Source of the DNA: Paraburkholderia sediminicola
GTDB lineage: Bacteria; Pseudomonadota; Gammaproteobacteria; Burkholderiales; Burkholderiaceae
Direction: 5' to 3'
DNA: 64,000 nucleotides
Assembly (NCBI RefSeq): GCF_902859805.1
Contig: NZ_CADIKC010000001.1
Coordinates: 124,001 to 188,000, forward strand
A program made the translations under genes and the position numbers. The notes below the pieces were generated by a model. That model was not told the origin of the DNA, made no database searches, and worked only from the letters and a program-made list of their open reading frames with translations. Within the stretch, counting starts at the first letter, position 1, and every line of letters starts with the position of its first letter. This document shows, piece by piece, positions 44,781 to 53,328 of the stretch.

Positions 44781-45908
44781 TCAGAAGCGAGTGCGCACGC
44801 CCGAAGTCAGTTCGAGCTGATTGGTTGCGCCGAACGTGGATCCGACGGTGTAGCCGCCATGCAGTCTCATGTAGTCGCCGGCCAGATACACTTCCGTACG
44901 CTTGGACAGGTGATAGAACGCGGACCAGTACAGCGTTTCCTTGTAACCGTTGTGGAGGCCCGAGGTCGGATCGAAAGCGCCGATGTTCGCGTTCGGGATG
45001 TCGCCGTCGCTGTTGTAAGCGGCGTTCTTCACGCGCATCTGCTGATAGCCGAGTTCGTAGTCGAACGGCCCCTTCGGCGACACCTTCAGAGACACCGTAA
45101 AGGCGTTGTCCTGACGCTGACCGAGGGCGCCCTGATTGCCCAGGTAACGGAAATAACCCGCATTGGCGCGCAGAATACCGAACGTGTAGTTGCCACCGAC
45201 CGAGAACGACTGGTTGGTAAAGCCGACGCGATTTACGTGGCTATAGAAACCCGACAGATTGAACGGGCCGCCGTTGTACCCGAGCGCTGCCTGGTAGTTG
45301 GCGTTGGAGCCGAAGCTCGTCGAGTTGCCGAATGCGTAACCTGCGCTCGCGAAAATACCGTTGTCGAACAGCTTCTTCCATGCCACGCCATTGTTATAAC
45401 GTGTGCCGGTCGCGCTGGCCGCGTAGAAAATCATCTGCTTGAAGTTGTTCGCGTTCGTCCAGCCGCCTTCTTCCGTCGTCAGATTCGCGGTGCCGTACGG
45501 ATCGCCATAAATCGTCGATGCGTCGCGTGCGATCGTGTTCTGGAACCCCGCCGTAATCTTGCCGAACGTGTCGTTCTGGATACCGACCCATGCGTCACGG
45601 TCGAAAATCTGGCCCGGATCTTCAAACTGGCCATCGCTCACGCGGTATTCGCTTTCAAGCCGGAAAATGACCTTCGAACCGGCACCGATATCTTCTGCGC
45701 CCTTCAGGCCCCAACGGCTGCCGCTGAACCACGGCTCGCCGCCGATACCCATGCCGATCACGTGATCGCCGTTCGCATTCGCGTGCGACTGATAGGTCGG
45801 CACGCTCAGATCTATCAGGCCGTAGAGCTGAACACTCGATTGGGCGTACGCGCCGGTTGCTGCAAAAGCGCCTGCCGTAGCGGCCAAAGCCAGATACTTT
45901 TTCTTCAC
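44781..45908 (-). CDS. Porin (Gram-negative, Burkholderia type)
   Basis: 375 residues from GTG 45908 behind GAGGAGA. The signal peptide ends GAYA, then QSSVQLYGLIDLSVPTY, the GSRWGLKGAEDIGAG turn and DAWVGIQNDTFGKITAGFQ. It differs from the others in that LGRQ/AGRQ is AGFQ and the eyelet region is Asn/Tyr-rich. It ends SGVRTRF. It is followed by a strong terminator, so it is one transcription unit. Confidence 0.92.
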   Translation of the reverse strand: MKKKYLALAATAGAFAATGAYAQSSVQLYGLIDLSVPTYQSHANANGDHVIGMGIGGEPWFSGSRWGLKGAEDIGAGSKVIFRLESEYRVSDGQFEDPGQIFDRDAWVGIQNDTFGKITAGFQNTIARDASTIYGDPYGTANLTTEEGGWTNANNFKQMIFYAASATGTRYNNGVAWKKLFDNGIFASAGYAFGNSTSFGSNANYQAALGYNGGPFNLSGFYSHVNRVGFTNQSFSVGGNYTFGILRANAGYFRYLGNQGALGQRQDNAFTVSLKVSPKGPFDYELGYQQMRVKNAAYNSDGDIPNANIGAFDPTSGLHNGYKETLYWSAFYHLSKRTEVYLAGDYMRLHGGYTVGSTFGATNQLELTSGVRTRF

Positions 45909-46331
45909 GATCGTCTCCTCTGATTACAACGTTGAAATTTTCGTTCTCGCCGACTGCGGTGATTGCGGTCCTGATTTCCGGACAACAACCGCCACTGCCG
46001 ATGAGCGCAATCCTAGTTTTCTCAATCCTTCACGCCGCTTTCCTGCATCACCGGCACAACTAAGTGAATTCACCGATATACGTGGCCAAATCGGCGTTCG
46101 TTACGCGGTATCGACCCTGCGCAGAATGGTGCGACCCTCTTCAGCACCGCAGATCGTTCGGATGGGTAAAGCGGCACGCCACCGGCGTCGAACTCGATCG
46201 CCGGGCGTCTTTGGAAACAACGGGATTCATCAGGTCAATGCGTGCAGGTCACCGGCACCGCGAAAGCGGCGCCGGCAGCGCAACGAAATCACACCGCAAC
46301 CGACAGGCGGCAGTGACCGGCAAGCGCCGGC
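45909..46331. other. 423-bp gene-free stretch
   Basis: Upstream region of the porin gene; the substrate-binding-protein gene ends at its far side. I see no coding frame with plausible starts and no terminator-like hairpin after the binding-protein gene. Confidence 0.4.
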
Positions 46332-47345
46332 TTATTTCGAACCGGTGAACTCGTTCGTGTAGGTTTTCGCCAGCTCGATATGCTTGCCTTTGACTGACGG
46401 ATTGAACGCCGACAGCACCTTCAGCACGGTCTCGGGACCATCGGCCGGCATCTTGCCGTCTGCCGTAAACATGGGCAGCGACGCTTTCAACGCGCTCACG
46501 TACAGTGGCTTGTCTTTCTGATAGTCGTCAGGCATCTTCGCTGCAATTTCTTCCGCGCTATGCGTGTGGATGAATTGCATCGTGCGAACGAACGCGTGCG
46601 CGAGCTTTGCTGCTTGCGCCTTGTGGGAATCGGCCCATGCCGCCTGCACGTAGAGGCTCGACGCCGGGTAGGTGCCGCCCAGCGCCGCCTTCGTGCCTTC
46701 AACCGAGCGCATATCGACAAGCACCTTCGCGTCGCCGGATTTCTGCAATGCCGAAACGGTCGGCTCGGTCGTCATGCCTGCGTCGATGCGGCCTTGTTTG
46801 ATCGCGGCGATGAAGCTGGCGTCGGCGCCGACCGGCAGCATCGTGTATTGCGTGGACTGGATGCCGTGCTGCCCAGCGAGGTATTGCGTCAGGAAGCTGG
46901 TCGAAGAACCGAGGCCCGTCACGCCCAGCGTCTTGCCCTTCACGTCCGCCATCGATTTGACCGTTTCTGCCGCTTTGGTCGAAACCATTTCGACCTCGCC
47001 CGGCACCTGCCCGAACACGACGATCGCCTTCACGTCCTTGCCCTTGGTTTGCAGATCGATCGTATGGTCGTAGAAACCGACGACGGCCTGAACGGCGCCC
47101 GCCAGCAGTTCGTTTTCAGCGTCAACGCCGGCTGGCTGCGACAGAAGTTCGACGTCGAGCCCTTCATCCTTGAAATAGCCGAGCTGTTCGGTGAGGCGCG
47201 CCGGCAAATAGATCAGCTTCGTGATACCGCCGACCATGATCGTGATCTTCTCGCCGTCGGCGGCTACTGCATGCTGTGACGCAAGACTGAACAGCAGGCC
47301 GGAAGCAACGGCAATATGGCGCAGCGTGCGAAAGCTAGGGGTCAT
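46332..47345 (-). CDS. ABC transporter periplasmic substrate-binding protein (NitT/TauT, NMT1-like)
   Basis: 337 residues: a signal peptide ends AVAADG (about residue 30), then the two-lobed SsuA/NMT1 fold with KLIYLPARLTEQLGYFKDEG, the GVTGLGSSTSFLTQY helix and GRIDAGMTTEPTV. It binds a sulfonate, nitrate, pyrimidine or aromatic acid-like solute. No permease or ATPase gene lies beside it, so it is an orphan in this window and must use partners encoded elsewhere. GGAGAC lies before ATG 47345. Confidence 0.9.
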   Translation of the reverse strand: MTPSFRTLRHIAVASGLLFSLASQHAVAADGEKITIMVGGITKLIYLPARLTEQLGYFKDEGLDVELLSQPAGVDAENELLAGAVQAVVGFYDHTIDLQTKGKDVKAIVVFGQVPGEVEMVSTKAAETVKSMADVKGKTLGVTGLGSSTSFLTQYLAGQHGIQSTQYTMLPVGADASFIAAIKQGRIDAGMTTEPTVSALQKSGDAKVLVDMRSVEGTKAALGGTYPASSLYVQAAWADSHKAQAAKLAHAFVRTMQFIHTHSAEEIAAKMPDDYQKDKPLYVSALKASLPMFTADGKMPADGPETVLKVLSAFNPSVKGKHIELAKTYTNEFTGSK

Positions 47346-47487
47346 CGATAGTCTCCGTTATTGTCCGGTGCGGCGGAGTGCCGCCCGTCTGCATCGATGA
47401 GCCGATTCTAGGAGAGCGAATCCTTCTCTCTGCTTACACGGAGACCGACGATCCGTACGGGATTTCCATGAGAGACACGCACAAAAA

Positions 47488-47513
47488 AAGCCAAGGCTGT
47501 GAAGCCTTGGCTT
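47488..47513 (-). terminator. Intrinsic terminator of the 52-residue membrane protein gene
   Basis: AAGCCAAGGCT (47488-47498) pairs perfectly with AGCCTTGGCTT (47503-47513) around a GTGA loop. On the minus strand it runs into seven T residues. It stands 112 bp after the small gene at 47625-47783 and is its natural terminator. Confidence 0.85.
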
Positions 47514-47624
47514 AAAGAATTCTGTGGGTCGAGCGGTCCAGCAGAATCCGAAGGTGCCTGCTGCGCCTTGGAACGCAGCAGCACCCAGGTGGTACGGCAA
47601 CAACAGCCTGGCGAGCGCGGAGGC

Positions 47625-47783
47625 TCAATGCCGGGCTTTGCTCCAATGCGGCCAGTAGTGGCGGTGATCGAGATGTCTAAGCCGCTTTCGACGCATCTGC
47701 TCCCGGTAATAATGAGCGGCGATGAACACAGGCGCCATCGCCAGCACGAACGAACCCATAACGATTCCCACTGCTTCACTCAT
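47625..47783 (-). CDS. 52-residue single-span membrane protein
   Basis: ATG 47783 is five bases behind a perfect GGAGG. The product starts MSEAVGIVMGSFVLAMAPVF, one hydrophobic helix of about 20 residues. A basic and aromatic tail follows, rich in Arg, His and Trp, ending WSKARH. A perfect terminator follows on the same strand, so it is a stand-alone small gene. The shape (short helix, Arg/His tail) is like small proteins that attach to a larger membrane complex. No family recognised. Confidence 0.65.
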   Translation of the reverse strand: MSEAVGIVMGSFVLAMAPVFIAAHYYREQMRRKRLRHLDHRHYWPHWSKARH

Positions 47784-47929
47784 CGCGACCTCCATCGCAG
47801 AACTAGCGAACCATCGGCGTCACTTCAGTCCACGAATCGAATGCCGGCATGCTCGATCCCGGCACCCATCAGCAATCCTTCATATATGCCCGCGATACCT
47901 CATCACGGGCATTGCTGCCCGCGTCAGCT

Positions 47930-48499
47930 CTATCGCTTCGCGCCCGTTGCTATGGGAGCTTTTTCACCGTTGCTTTGCACGGCCTTTGACGCCGTGGCGG
48001 TGACTACGTCAAGATTGCTCCCGGCGAACTGCACCGCCTGTTGCCCCGTTTTCTGCAGCGTTTCGTACAGGGTCGTGGTGGTGGCAATCGCGGATTTCCA
48101 CGCGGCGACCGCTGCTTCGGAACCGGTGGGAGCATGCTTCGCCGTTTGTTCGATGAGCGCCTGCAAGCGATCGTTATACCGCTCGTAGTGCGCCTGCGCG
48201 AGTTGCGTCACTTCAGCCTGCGTGGTCGATGCGATCTCGAACACCTGCTTGCTGTATGACAGCGATTTTTCCGCGAAGGGTCCGGTAAAGCCGGCTTGCG
48301 ACGCGAACCATTGCGGCGGCTCCGTCGTGTCGGGCACCTTTGCCATGCTTTCCTGCGTCTCGGCCAGCGTAGCCCTGACCGTCTGCACGTTCAGCGCGAC
48401 CAATTTTTCGAAGCCTTCAAATATCTTTCCGGCCACCCCGAAGAACGCGTCGACGTTGGCTTTCTGTGCAGCAATCTGCTCGGGACTCAAGAGAGTCAT
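47930..48499 (-). CDS. phaP: Phasin family protein
   Basis: 189 residues from ATG 48499; the frame is open further upstream but without features. It is an all-helical, Ala/Gln/Thr-rich protein with FGVAGKIFEGFEKLVALNVQ, SKQVFEIAS and a middle TQLAQAHYERYNDRLQALIE, the pfam09361 phasin pattern. Phasins coat polyhydroxyalkanoate granules. Its presence fits a PHA-storing Burkholderiaceae host. The gene follows a 65-residue protein on the same strand. Confidence 0.88.
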   Translation of the reverse strand: MTLLSPEQIAAQKANVDAFFGVAGKIFEGFEKLVALNVQTVRATLAETQESMAKVPDTTEPPQWFASQAGFTGPFAEKSLSYSKQVFEIASTTQAEVTQLAQAHYERYNDRLQALIEQTAKHAPTGSEAAVAAWKSAIATTTTLYETLQKTGQQAVQFAGSNLDVVTATASKAVQSNGEKAPIATGAKR

Positions 48500-48617
48500 T
48501 GTGAATTCCTCAAAATTCGGTCCGGCGCGAAGCCCCGATCGGACGGGTGTGCTGCAGCGGACCGCGATGGTGAATAAATCGGCGTGGGTATAGCAGGTGC
48601 AGAACAGGTGCAGATGC

Positions 48618-48815
48618 CTAGCGCATCCGTGCAACCGCCTTGAGAATGGAATCGCCTTCGCTTGTGATCTGAGGACGTGAGCGTCCCGAGGCGAGGTTTT
48701 CCAGGGATATGAGTTGTCGCTCGAGCAGAGCGTCGAGCTCGGCGCGGCCCAGTTCGATCTGATCCGGGGCGTTCTTGATGAGCATTAACGTAGCGAATTC
48801 ATGGGGACTCAGCAT
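48618..48815 (-). CDS. Small protein of unknown function
   Basis: 65 residues, predicted mostly helical and acidic-to-basic mixed: FATLMLIKNAPDQIELGRAE, then ELDALLERQLISLENL and a basic end. The ALLERQLISLEN stretch could be a small winged-helix or leucine-rich helix. GAGGAG lies before ATG 48815. It sits 118 bp upstream of the phasin gene on the same strand and could share its promoter. Likely real because of start signal and composition; no named family. Confidence 0.6.
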   Translation of the reverse strand: MLSPHEFATLMLIKNAPDQIELGRAELDALLERQLISLENLASGRSRPQITSEGDSILKAVARMR

Positions 48816-49393
48816 AGCGTCTCCTCGATTTAGTCCATCTGCGCGGGAAGTATTAATTACCCCCTCTAGCTTTAATGCCCGGCAAATATTCCTGCCGTCT
48901 CCGTAAGCGATCGTTCGAGAAATCGCATCTGGGAGACGCCATCATAACCGCTCAATTTTCAAATGCAATATGCGGAATGCGCTTTATTACACCGACTATT
49001 TTGTCTGTTGAATATCTCCCCGTTGCAGGGCCGCGCGACGCCCCCGACAGCACAGCCATCTCACCGTGGAGGCCGGCCTGGCATGGCCGACGGGTTGATC
49101 TGCTCAACACGCCAACGTTTGAAAAGATGGCTTAATTAATATTATTGATTCGCTTTGCATACCAAGCCTGTTTATATTTGAATATTGTATTTACAGACCA
49201 TAACTTTAGCGCGGCGACCACGCCATACCTCGACATTGCGAAACATTTATTACAACGCGCATCAATTTTAAGAATAGTCAGAATTTCAATCAGCGCAGAG
49301 GCTTCTGACTTATTTATCGGGTTGAACTTCACACCTGGCAATACCGCGGCTAATCACGCCGAAACAGACGGAAGCGATCCGCCTGAAGTCCGC
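48816..49393. other. AT-rich 578-bp stretch
   Basis: Base composition drops clearly from about 48840 to 49350 (long A/T runs such as TTAATTAATATTATTGATT) against a genome of about 62-65% GC. It may be foreign or a decayed gene. One possible decayed frame on the minus strand is listed separately. No hairpin terminator or tRNA is visible. Confidence 0.55.
49132..49341 (-). pseudogene. Possible decayed LuxR-type helix-turn-helix
   Basis: An AT-rich frame of 69 codons starting only at TTG 49341, with no ribosome site. Its last third, LKLWSVNTIFKYKQAWYAKR, faintly matches the recognition helix and following helix of LuxR-type domains (pattern LxxSVNTVxxYKxxxxxKL), and CNKCFA precedes it. The rest of a LuxR domain is not clear. 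It reads as the eroded C terminus of a transcription factor. A chance match remains possible. Confidence 0.25.
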
Positions 49394-50500
49394 TTATGTC
49401 CGTGCCGGCCACACTGCCGAAGGAATGCCGACTGCTCCGTCGAATAGCCACCTAGCCGTGCGCAGCAGCGCGGCGCTCAGCACTTCAGGCCGGCCGGGGC
49501 TTCCGCCAAGAACGAGCTCCACCGTGAACTCGCCTGTCGGGTGTTCAACCGACACGCGCTTTCGCGTGCCCTCAGCGTCCACATCGGCGAGGCCGTCGCA
49601 GACCGTACCCGGCAGCACCGCAGCCGTGGCTACGCTCACCGCGCCGAGTACACCGATCGACGCGTGGCAGCGATGCGGAATAAAGCTGCGCGTACTGATC
49701 GTGCCATGCTGGCGAGGCTCGGCCACCAGACACATCTTCGGAACCGTGCGCGCGCTCACGTCGCCGAGATTCATCAGTGGCCCCACTGTGAGCCGGATCT
49801 TTTCGATGCGCGCCTTCAGTTCCTCGTCCGCGTCGAGTTGCTCGCGCGTTTCATAGCCGGTGCGCTCGAGATCGCGCGCTCGCATCAACACGAGAGGCAT
49901 GCCGTTGTCGATGCACGTCACGTCGATACCGTCGACCGTATCCTTGAGATGCCCCGTAGGCAGCAGCGTGCCGCAGGTGGAACCCGCCGTGTCCCTGAAC
50001 TCGAGCGGAATGGCCGCTGCGTGGCCTGGCACGCCGTCAATGCGGGCATCGCCTTCGTAGGTGACCTGGCGACCCGGCGTACTGACCGTCGCTACGGCGA
50101 TCTGCCTGGTGTTGACCATGTGAATCGCAACCGGTGTGCTGCCATCGCGCGCATCCACGAGACCGCGTTCGATCGCAAATGGGCCGACGCCCGCGAGAAT
50201 GTTGCCGCAGTTCTGCCCGAAATCGACCCGCGCTTCGTTCACAACGACTTGCGCAAACAGATAGTCGACGTCGGCATCGTCGCGAGTGGAGGGCGAGATG
50301 ATCGCCACCTTGCTCGTCAACGGATCGGCGCCGCCGATGCCGTCAATCTGACGCGGATCGGGTGAGCCCATCACGGCAAGCAGAACACGGTCCCGAAGAG
50401 CAGGATCAGCCGGCAAATCCGACGCCATGAAATAGGCGCCTTTCGATGTGCCGCCGCGCATCATCATGCACGGAATGCGCGTTTGTGCGCGACTGGGCAT
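49394..50500 (-). CDS. galD: 4-oxalomesaconate tautomerase GalD (PrpF family)
   Basis: 368 residues of the PrpF/diaminopimelate-epimerase-like fold. MMMRGGTSKGAYF at the start and VDFGQNCGNILAGVG hold the two active-site regions; VSVEHPTGEFTVELVL closes the second domain. GalD moves the double bond of 4-oxalomesaconate between keto and enol forms so that GalB can hydrate it. It is the last gene of a galB-galC-galD operon, 15 bp after galC. An alternative PrpF substrate (methylaconitate) is unlikely given the neighbours. Confidence 0.88.
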   Translation of the reverse strand: MPSRAQTRIPCMMMRGGTSKGAYFMASDLPADPALRDRVLLAVMGSPDPRQIDGIGGADPLTSKVAIISPSTRDDADVDYLFAQVVVNEARVDFGQNCGNILAGVGPFAIERGLVDARDGSTPVAIHMVNTRQIAVATVSTPGRQVTYEGDARIDGVPGHAAAIPLEFRDTAGSTCGTLLPTGHLKDTVDGIDVTCIDNGMPLVLMRARDLERTGYETREQLDADEELKARIEKIRLTVGPLMNLGDVSARTVPKMCLVAEPRQHGTISTRSFIPHRCHASIGVLGAVSVATAAVLPGTVCDGLADVDAEGTRKRVSVEHPTGEFTVELVLGGSPGRPEVLSAALLRTARWLFDGAVGIPSAVWPART

Positions 50501-50515
50501 GACCTCGCCTCTTCC

Positions 50516-51211
50516 TCAAATATCTTCGGCCGAGGCGACGTAGCGCAGGCCTTTTTCCGCGAGCTTCTCGCGCATCGCATAGTAGTCGAGTCCCAGCGTA
50601 CCGCCGGCCAGCACCGAACGCGTCTTCTCTTCCTTCGCCATGCGTGCTTGCGACGCCTGCGCAACATTCGCCACGGTATCGAGCGGCACGACGACCACGC
50701 CGTCATCATCCGCAACGATGACATCCCCGGGATTCACGATCTGCTGCGCGCACACCACCGGAATATTCACCGAGCCGAGCGTTTCCTTGACCGTGCCTTG
50801 CGCCGACACAGCCTTCGACCAGACCGGGAATTTCATTTCCCTGAGCGAGGCGACGTCGCGGCATCCCGCGTCGATGATCAGTCCGCGCACGCCACGTGCC
50901 GTAAGCGAGGTCGCGAGCAGATCGCCGAAATAGCCGTCCTCGCAGGGCGAAGTCGGCGCCACAACGAGAACGTCACCCTCGCGGCATTGCTCGACGGCAA
51001 CATGCAGCATCCAGTTGTCCGACGGCGGCACCAGCACCGTCACCGCCGACCCCGCGATAGCCGGCCCCGAGTAGATCGGCCGCATATACGACGCAAGCAG
51101 ACCGAGCCGGTTCTGCGCCTCGTGAACGGTGGCGGCGCCTGCGTGCTGCAGCACGGCCACATCGCGCGGATCGGCTCGACGGATAGTCGTCACCACGATG
51201 CCTCGCTTCAT
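50516..51211 (-). CDS. galC: 4-carboxy-4-hydroxy-2-oxoadipate aldolase GalC (also LigK)
   Basis: 231 residues from ATG 51211, overlapping the galB stop as ATGA; the 76-codon extension upstream lies inside galB and is out. The RraA-like class II aldolase fold is seen in [30 protein letters not shown] with the metal-site Arg-Asp, and [17 protein letters not shown]. It splits 4-carboxy-4-hydroxy-2-oxoadipate to pyruvate and oxaloacetate and can decarboxylate oxaloacetate. Confidence 0.9.
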   Translation of the reverse strand: MKRGIVVTTIRRADPRDVAVLQHAGAATVHEAQNRLGLLASYMRPIYSGPAIAGSAVTVLVPPSDNWMLHVAVEQCREGDVLVVAPTSPCEDGYFGDLLATSLTARGVRGLIIDAGCRDVASLREMKFPVWSKAVSAQGTVKETLGSVNIPVVCAQQIVNPGDVIVADDDGVVVVPLDTVANVAQASQARMAKEEKTRSVLAGGTLGLDYYAMREKLAEKGLRYVASAEDI

Positions 51212-51936
51212 GCCAGATCTCCCGTCACGGCCGGCGTAATGCGTTGATAACCTTCCGCGTACTGAATATCGCGCGTGGCGGTGATGCCGATATTGCGCTT
51301 GGCCTGCACGCCACGTTGCAGGGCGACGCGCGTGTAGTACTCCCACAGGTGCTCCTGGCCCGCCATGCACTCGATCGCGCGGCGCTTGGTGTCCCAGACC
51401 TCGGTGATATCGAGGAACGTATTGGGCGTCCATTCGCACTGTTCGGTTTGATGCGGTTCGAACGCGTAGACAGGCGGCGCACCGACCACCTTCTGCCCGG
51501 GATTGTGACCTTCGGCCTGGGCGATGATCCGCGCTTCCTGCGCCACGTGCATGGCGAGTGGATGATCGAAGTTGTAGGGGTCTTTCAGCGAATGGCTCAA
51601 CACGAACGCCGGTTGCAATTCACGGTACACATCGACCAGGCGCATCAGAGCCTCGTCCGTCACGCGCAATGGGTAATCACCGAGGTCGAAAAATTCGACT
51701 TCCGCACCGAGGATGTCCGCGGCCCGCTCGGCCTCCTCCTTGCGCGCCGCCTTGACCTTCTCGATCGTCATTTCGCCCTTGCGCCAGAGTTTGGCCGACT
51801 CTCCGCGCTCGCCGAACGAAAGACACACCACTTTCGTACGGTATCCATTTTTCTTGTGCAGAGCGATTGCGCCACCTGCTCGCCACACGAAATCGGCGCT
51901 ATGCGCGCTCACTACCAACATCGCCTTGCCTGCCAT
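51208..51936 (-). CDS. galB: 4-oxalomesaconate hydratase GalB (PIG-L deacetylase fold)
   Basis: 242 residues from ATG 51936. It has the PIG-L/LmbE fold but not the usual AHPDD zinc motif; here the corresponding stretch is [13 protein letters not shown], and [11 protein letters not shown] supplies a later histidine. In P. putida the same fold serves as the 4-oxalomesaconate hydratase GalB, distinct from Sphingobium LigJ. It makes 4-carboxy-4-hydroxy-2-oxoadipate for GalC. A longer frame to 52056 would place a good -10 box inside the gene. First gene of the operon. Confidence 0.87.
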   Translation of the reverse strand: MAGKAMLVVSAHSADFVWRAGGAIALHKKNGYRTKVVCLSFGERGESAKLWRKGEMTIEKVKAARKEEAERAADILGAEVEFFDLGDYPLRVTDEALMRLVDVYRELQPAFVLSHSLKDPYNFDHPLAMHVAQEARIIAQAEGHNPGQKVVGAPPVYAFEPHQTEQCEWTPNTFLDITEVWDTKRRAIECMAGQEHLWEYYTRVALQRGVQAKRNIGITATRDIQYAEGYQRITPAVTGDLA

Positions 51937-51972
51937 TTCCAACCCACCTGTATTCACTATGCGATGGGTACT

Positions 51973-51978
51973 ATTGTA
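51973..51978 (-). promoter_or_regulatory. -10 box for galBCD
   Basis: On the minus strand TACAAT, a 5-of-6 match to consensus, lies 37 bp before the galB ATG. No good -35 is found 17 bp upstream, as expected for an activator-dependent LysR promoter. It supports ATG 51936 as the start. Confidence 0.4.
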
Positions 51979-52153
51979 GGTTTCGAAGGTGGCCAGGAAG
52001 CACCTAAAGGAGCGTGCAATGCCATCTAATCTGTTTATGGGAATGAATCGGCTCAACGCGAGACCGGCCTGGAGCCTTGAGGAGCGCGTTGTTCAACGAT
52101 ATTCTCGAACACGCGGCACAACGCGGCTGCAACTACGCCGTCCCGCGCTCGAA

Positions 52154-53260
52154 TCAGAACAGGTGATGTATCCCGCTCAGAAACACCGTCTGCCTTCCAC
52201 CTGACGCCGCACCGATGCCGAGCGTGTTCGCCACCGCCCCACCACCGGCGGTCTCGAACATCAGGTCCGCATAAAGTTGAGTCGCTTTCGACAGCGAATA
52301 CACGTTCGCCACGGTGAATTGAGTCCAGCGATTCCCCGCGAGCGTCGCCGTCCACGCCCCCGCCGCAACCTCTTCCGCAGGCGTCAGGCGCACATTGACG
52401 CCGCCGTCGACCGTGCGAAAGTGCTCGCTGCCGCCGTCCGACTGGATTCGCACATCCGTTGCAAGCGCATGCAACGTCACGCGTTCGAAACGATACGATC
52501 CGCCGATCCCCATATCGCGTACCTGTTTCGCGTTGAAGGTGGCGCCGGGCGCGAGTGCCTTTCCTTCGAACGACGTCAGGCCGAGTCCGTTGGAAAGCGG
52601 CAGCAAACGGTCACGGTATTCTGAGTACACGGTCACCAGCTTGAGCGGGCCATTTGTATAGTTGGCGCCGAAACTGATAGTCCGTCCGTTGGTGTTGCTG
52701 GCCGATGCGCCGGGAAATCCGTAGAGCGCACCGAAACTGAGTCCGCCGTAGTTCGCACTTTTCCACTTCACCGTGTTCGACAACTGCACCGGCAACGTGC
52801 TGCCAAGGCCATCGAGATTGCCGGGGTGAAACGCCGAAAAGTCGCCGAGCAGTTGACCGGTCGACACCGAGCCGAGCCAATCGAAATTCCAGTCTGTCTG
52901 ACGGCCGAGCGTCACGGTGCCGAATATCGGATCGGACAGTCCCACATACGCCTGACGATTGAAGAAGGTACTGCTGCTGGCGGACGCACCGGTCGTCGTG
53001 ACGAAACCGCTTTCGAGTCTGAATACCACCGAGCGCCCCGCGCCGATGTCTTCAACGCCCTGGAAGCCGAAGCGGTCGGCCTGGAAGGTGCCCTGTTCAG
53101 CGATATAAGCATGGGCGCCGTGCAGATTGCTCACGTAGCCAAGACCCGCGTCGAGACTGCCATACAGCGTGACGCGGCTCTGTGCGTTGGCCGCGGTCGA
53201 AACGACAAGCGCAGGCAGGCACGCGACAAGCGTCGCGCGGAAAGCGAAATGGGTTTTCAT
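52154..53260 (-). CDS. Porin (Gram-negative, Burkholderia type)
   Basis: 368 residues from ATG 53260. The signal peptide ends TAANA, then QSRVTLYGSLDAGLGY, FGFQGVEDIGAGRSVVFRLES, RQAYVGLSDPIFGTVTLGRQ and the end SGIHHLF. It lies 68 bp behind the NCS2 permease gene on the same strand, and galB starts 217 bp further on. It could serve either the NCS2 unit or the gal pathway, where P. putida has porin GalP. Confidence 0.92.
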   Translation of the reverse strand: MKTHFAFRATLVACLPALVVSTAANAQSRVTLYGSLDAGLGYVSNLHGAHAYIAEQGTFQADRFGFQGVEDIGAGRSVVFRLESGFVTTTGASASSSTFFNRQAYVGLSDPIFGTVTLGRQTDWNFDWLGSVSTGQLLGDFSAFHPGNLDGLGSTLPVQLSNTVKWKSANYGGLSFGALYGFPGASASNTNGRTISFGANYTNGPLKLVTVYSEYRDRLLPLSNGLGLTSFEGKALAPGATFNAKQVRDMGIGGSYRFERVTLHALATDVRIQSDGGSEHFRTVDGGVNVRLTPAEEVAAGAWTATLAGNRWTQFTVANVYSLSKATQLYADLMFETAGGGAVANTLGIGAASGGRQTVFLSGIHHLF

Positions 53261-53328
53261 GGCGTGTTGGTTGAAGCGTTGGAGGGAGAACTGCATGGGC
53301 GTGCGTTAGCAGTTAAAGCCCGAGGTCA

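Noticed and set aside
46332..47345. Complete ABC importer around the substrate-binding protein
   Set aside because: No ATPase or permease frame exists on either side; the neighbours are a porin and a tiny membrane protein.
52053..52355. 100-codon minus-strand frame between galB and the porin
   Set aside because: Mostly overlaps the porin coding region in another frame; its free end has no start or domain.
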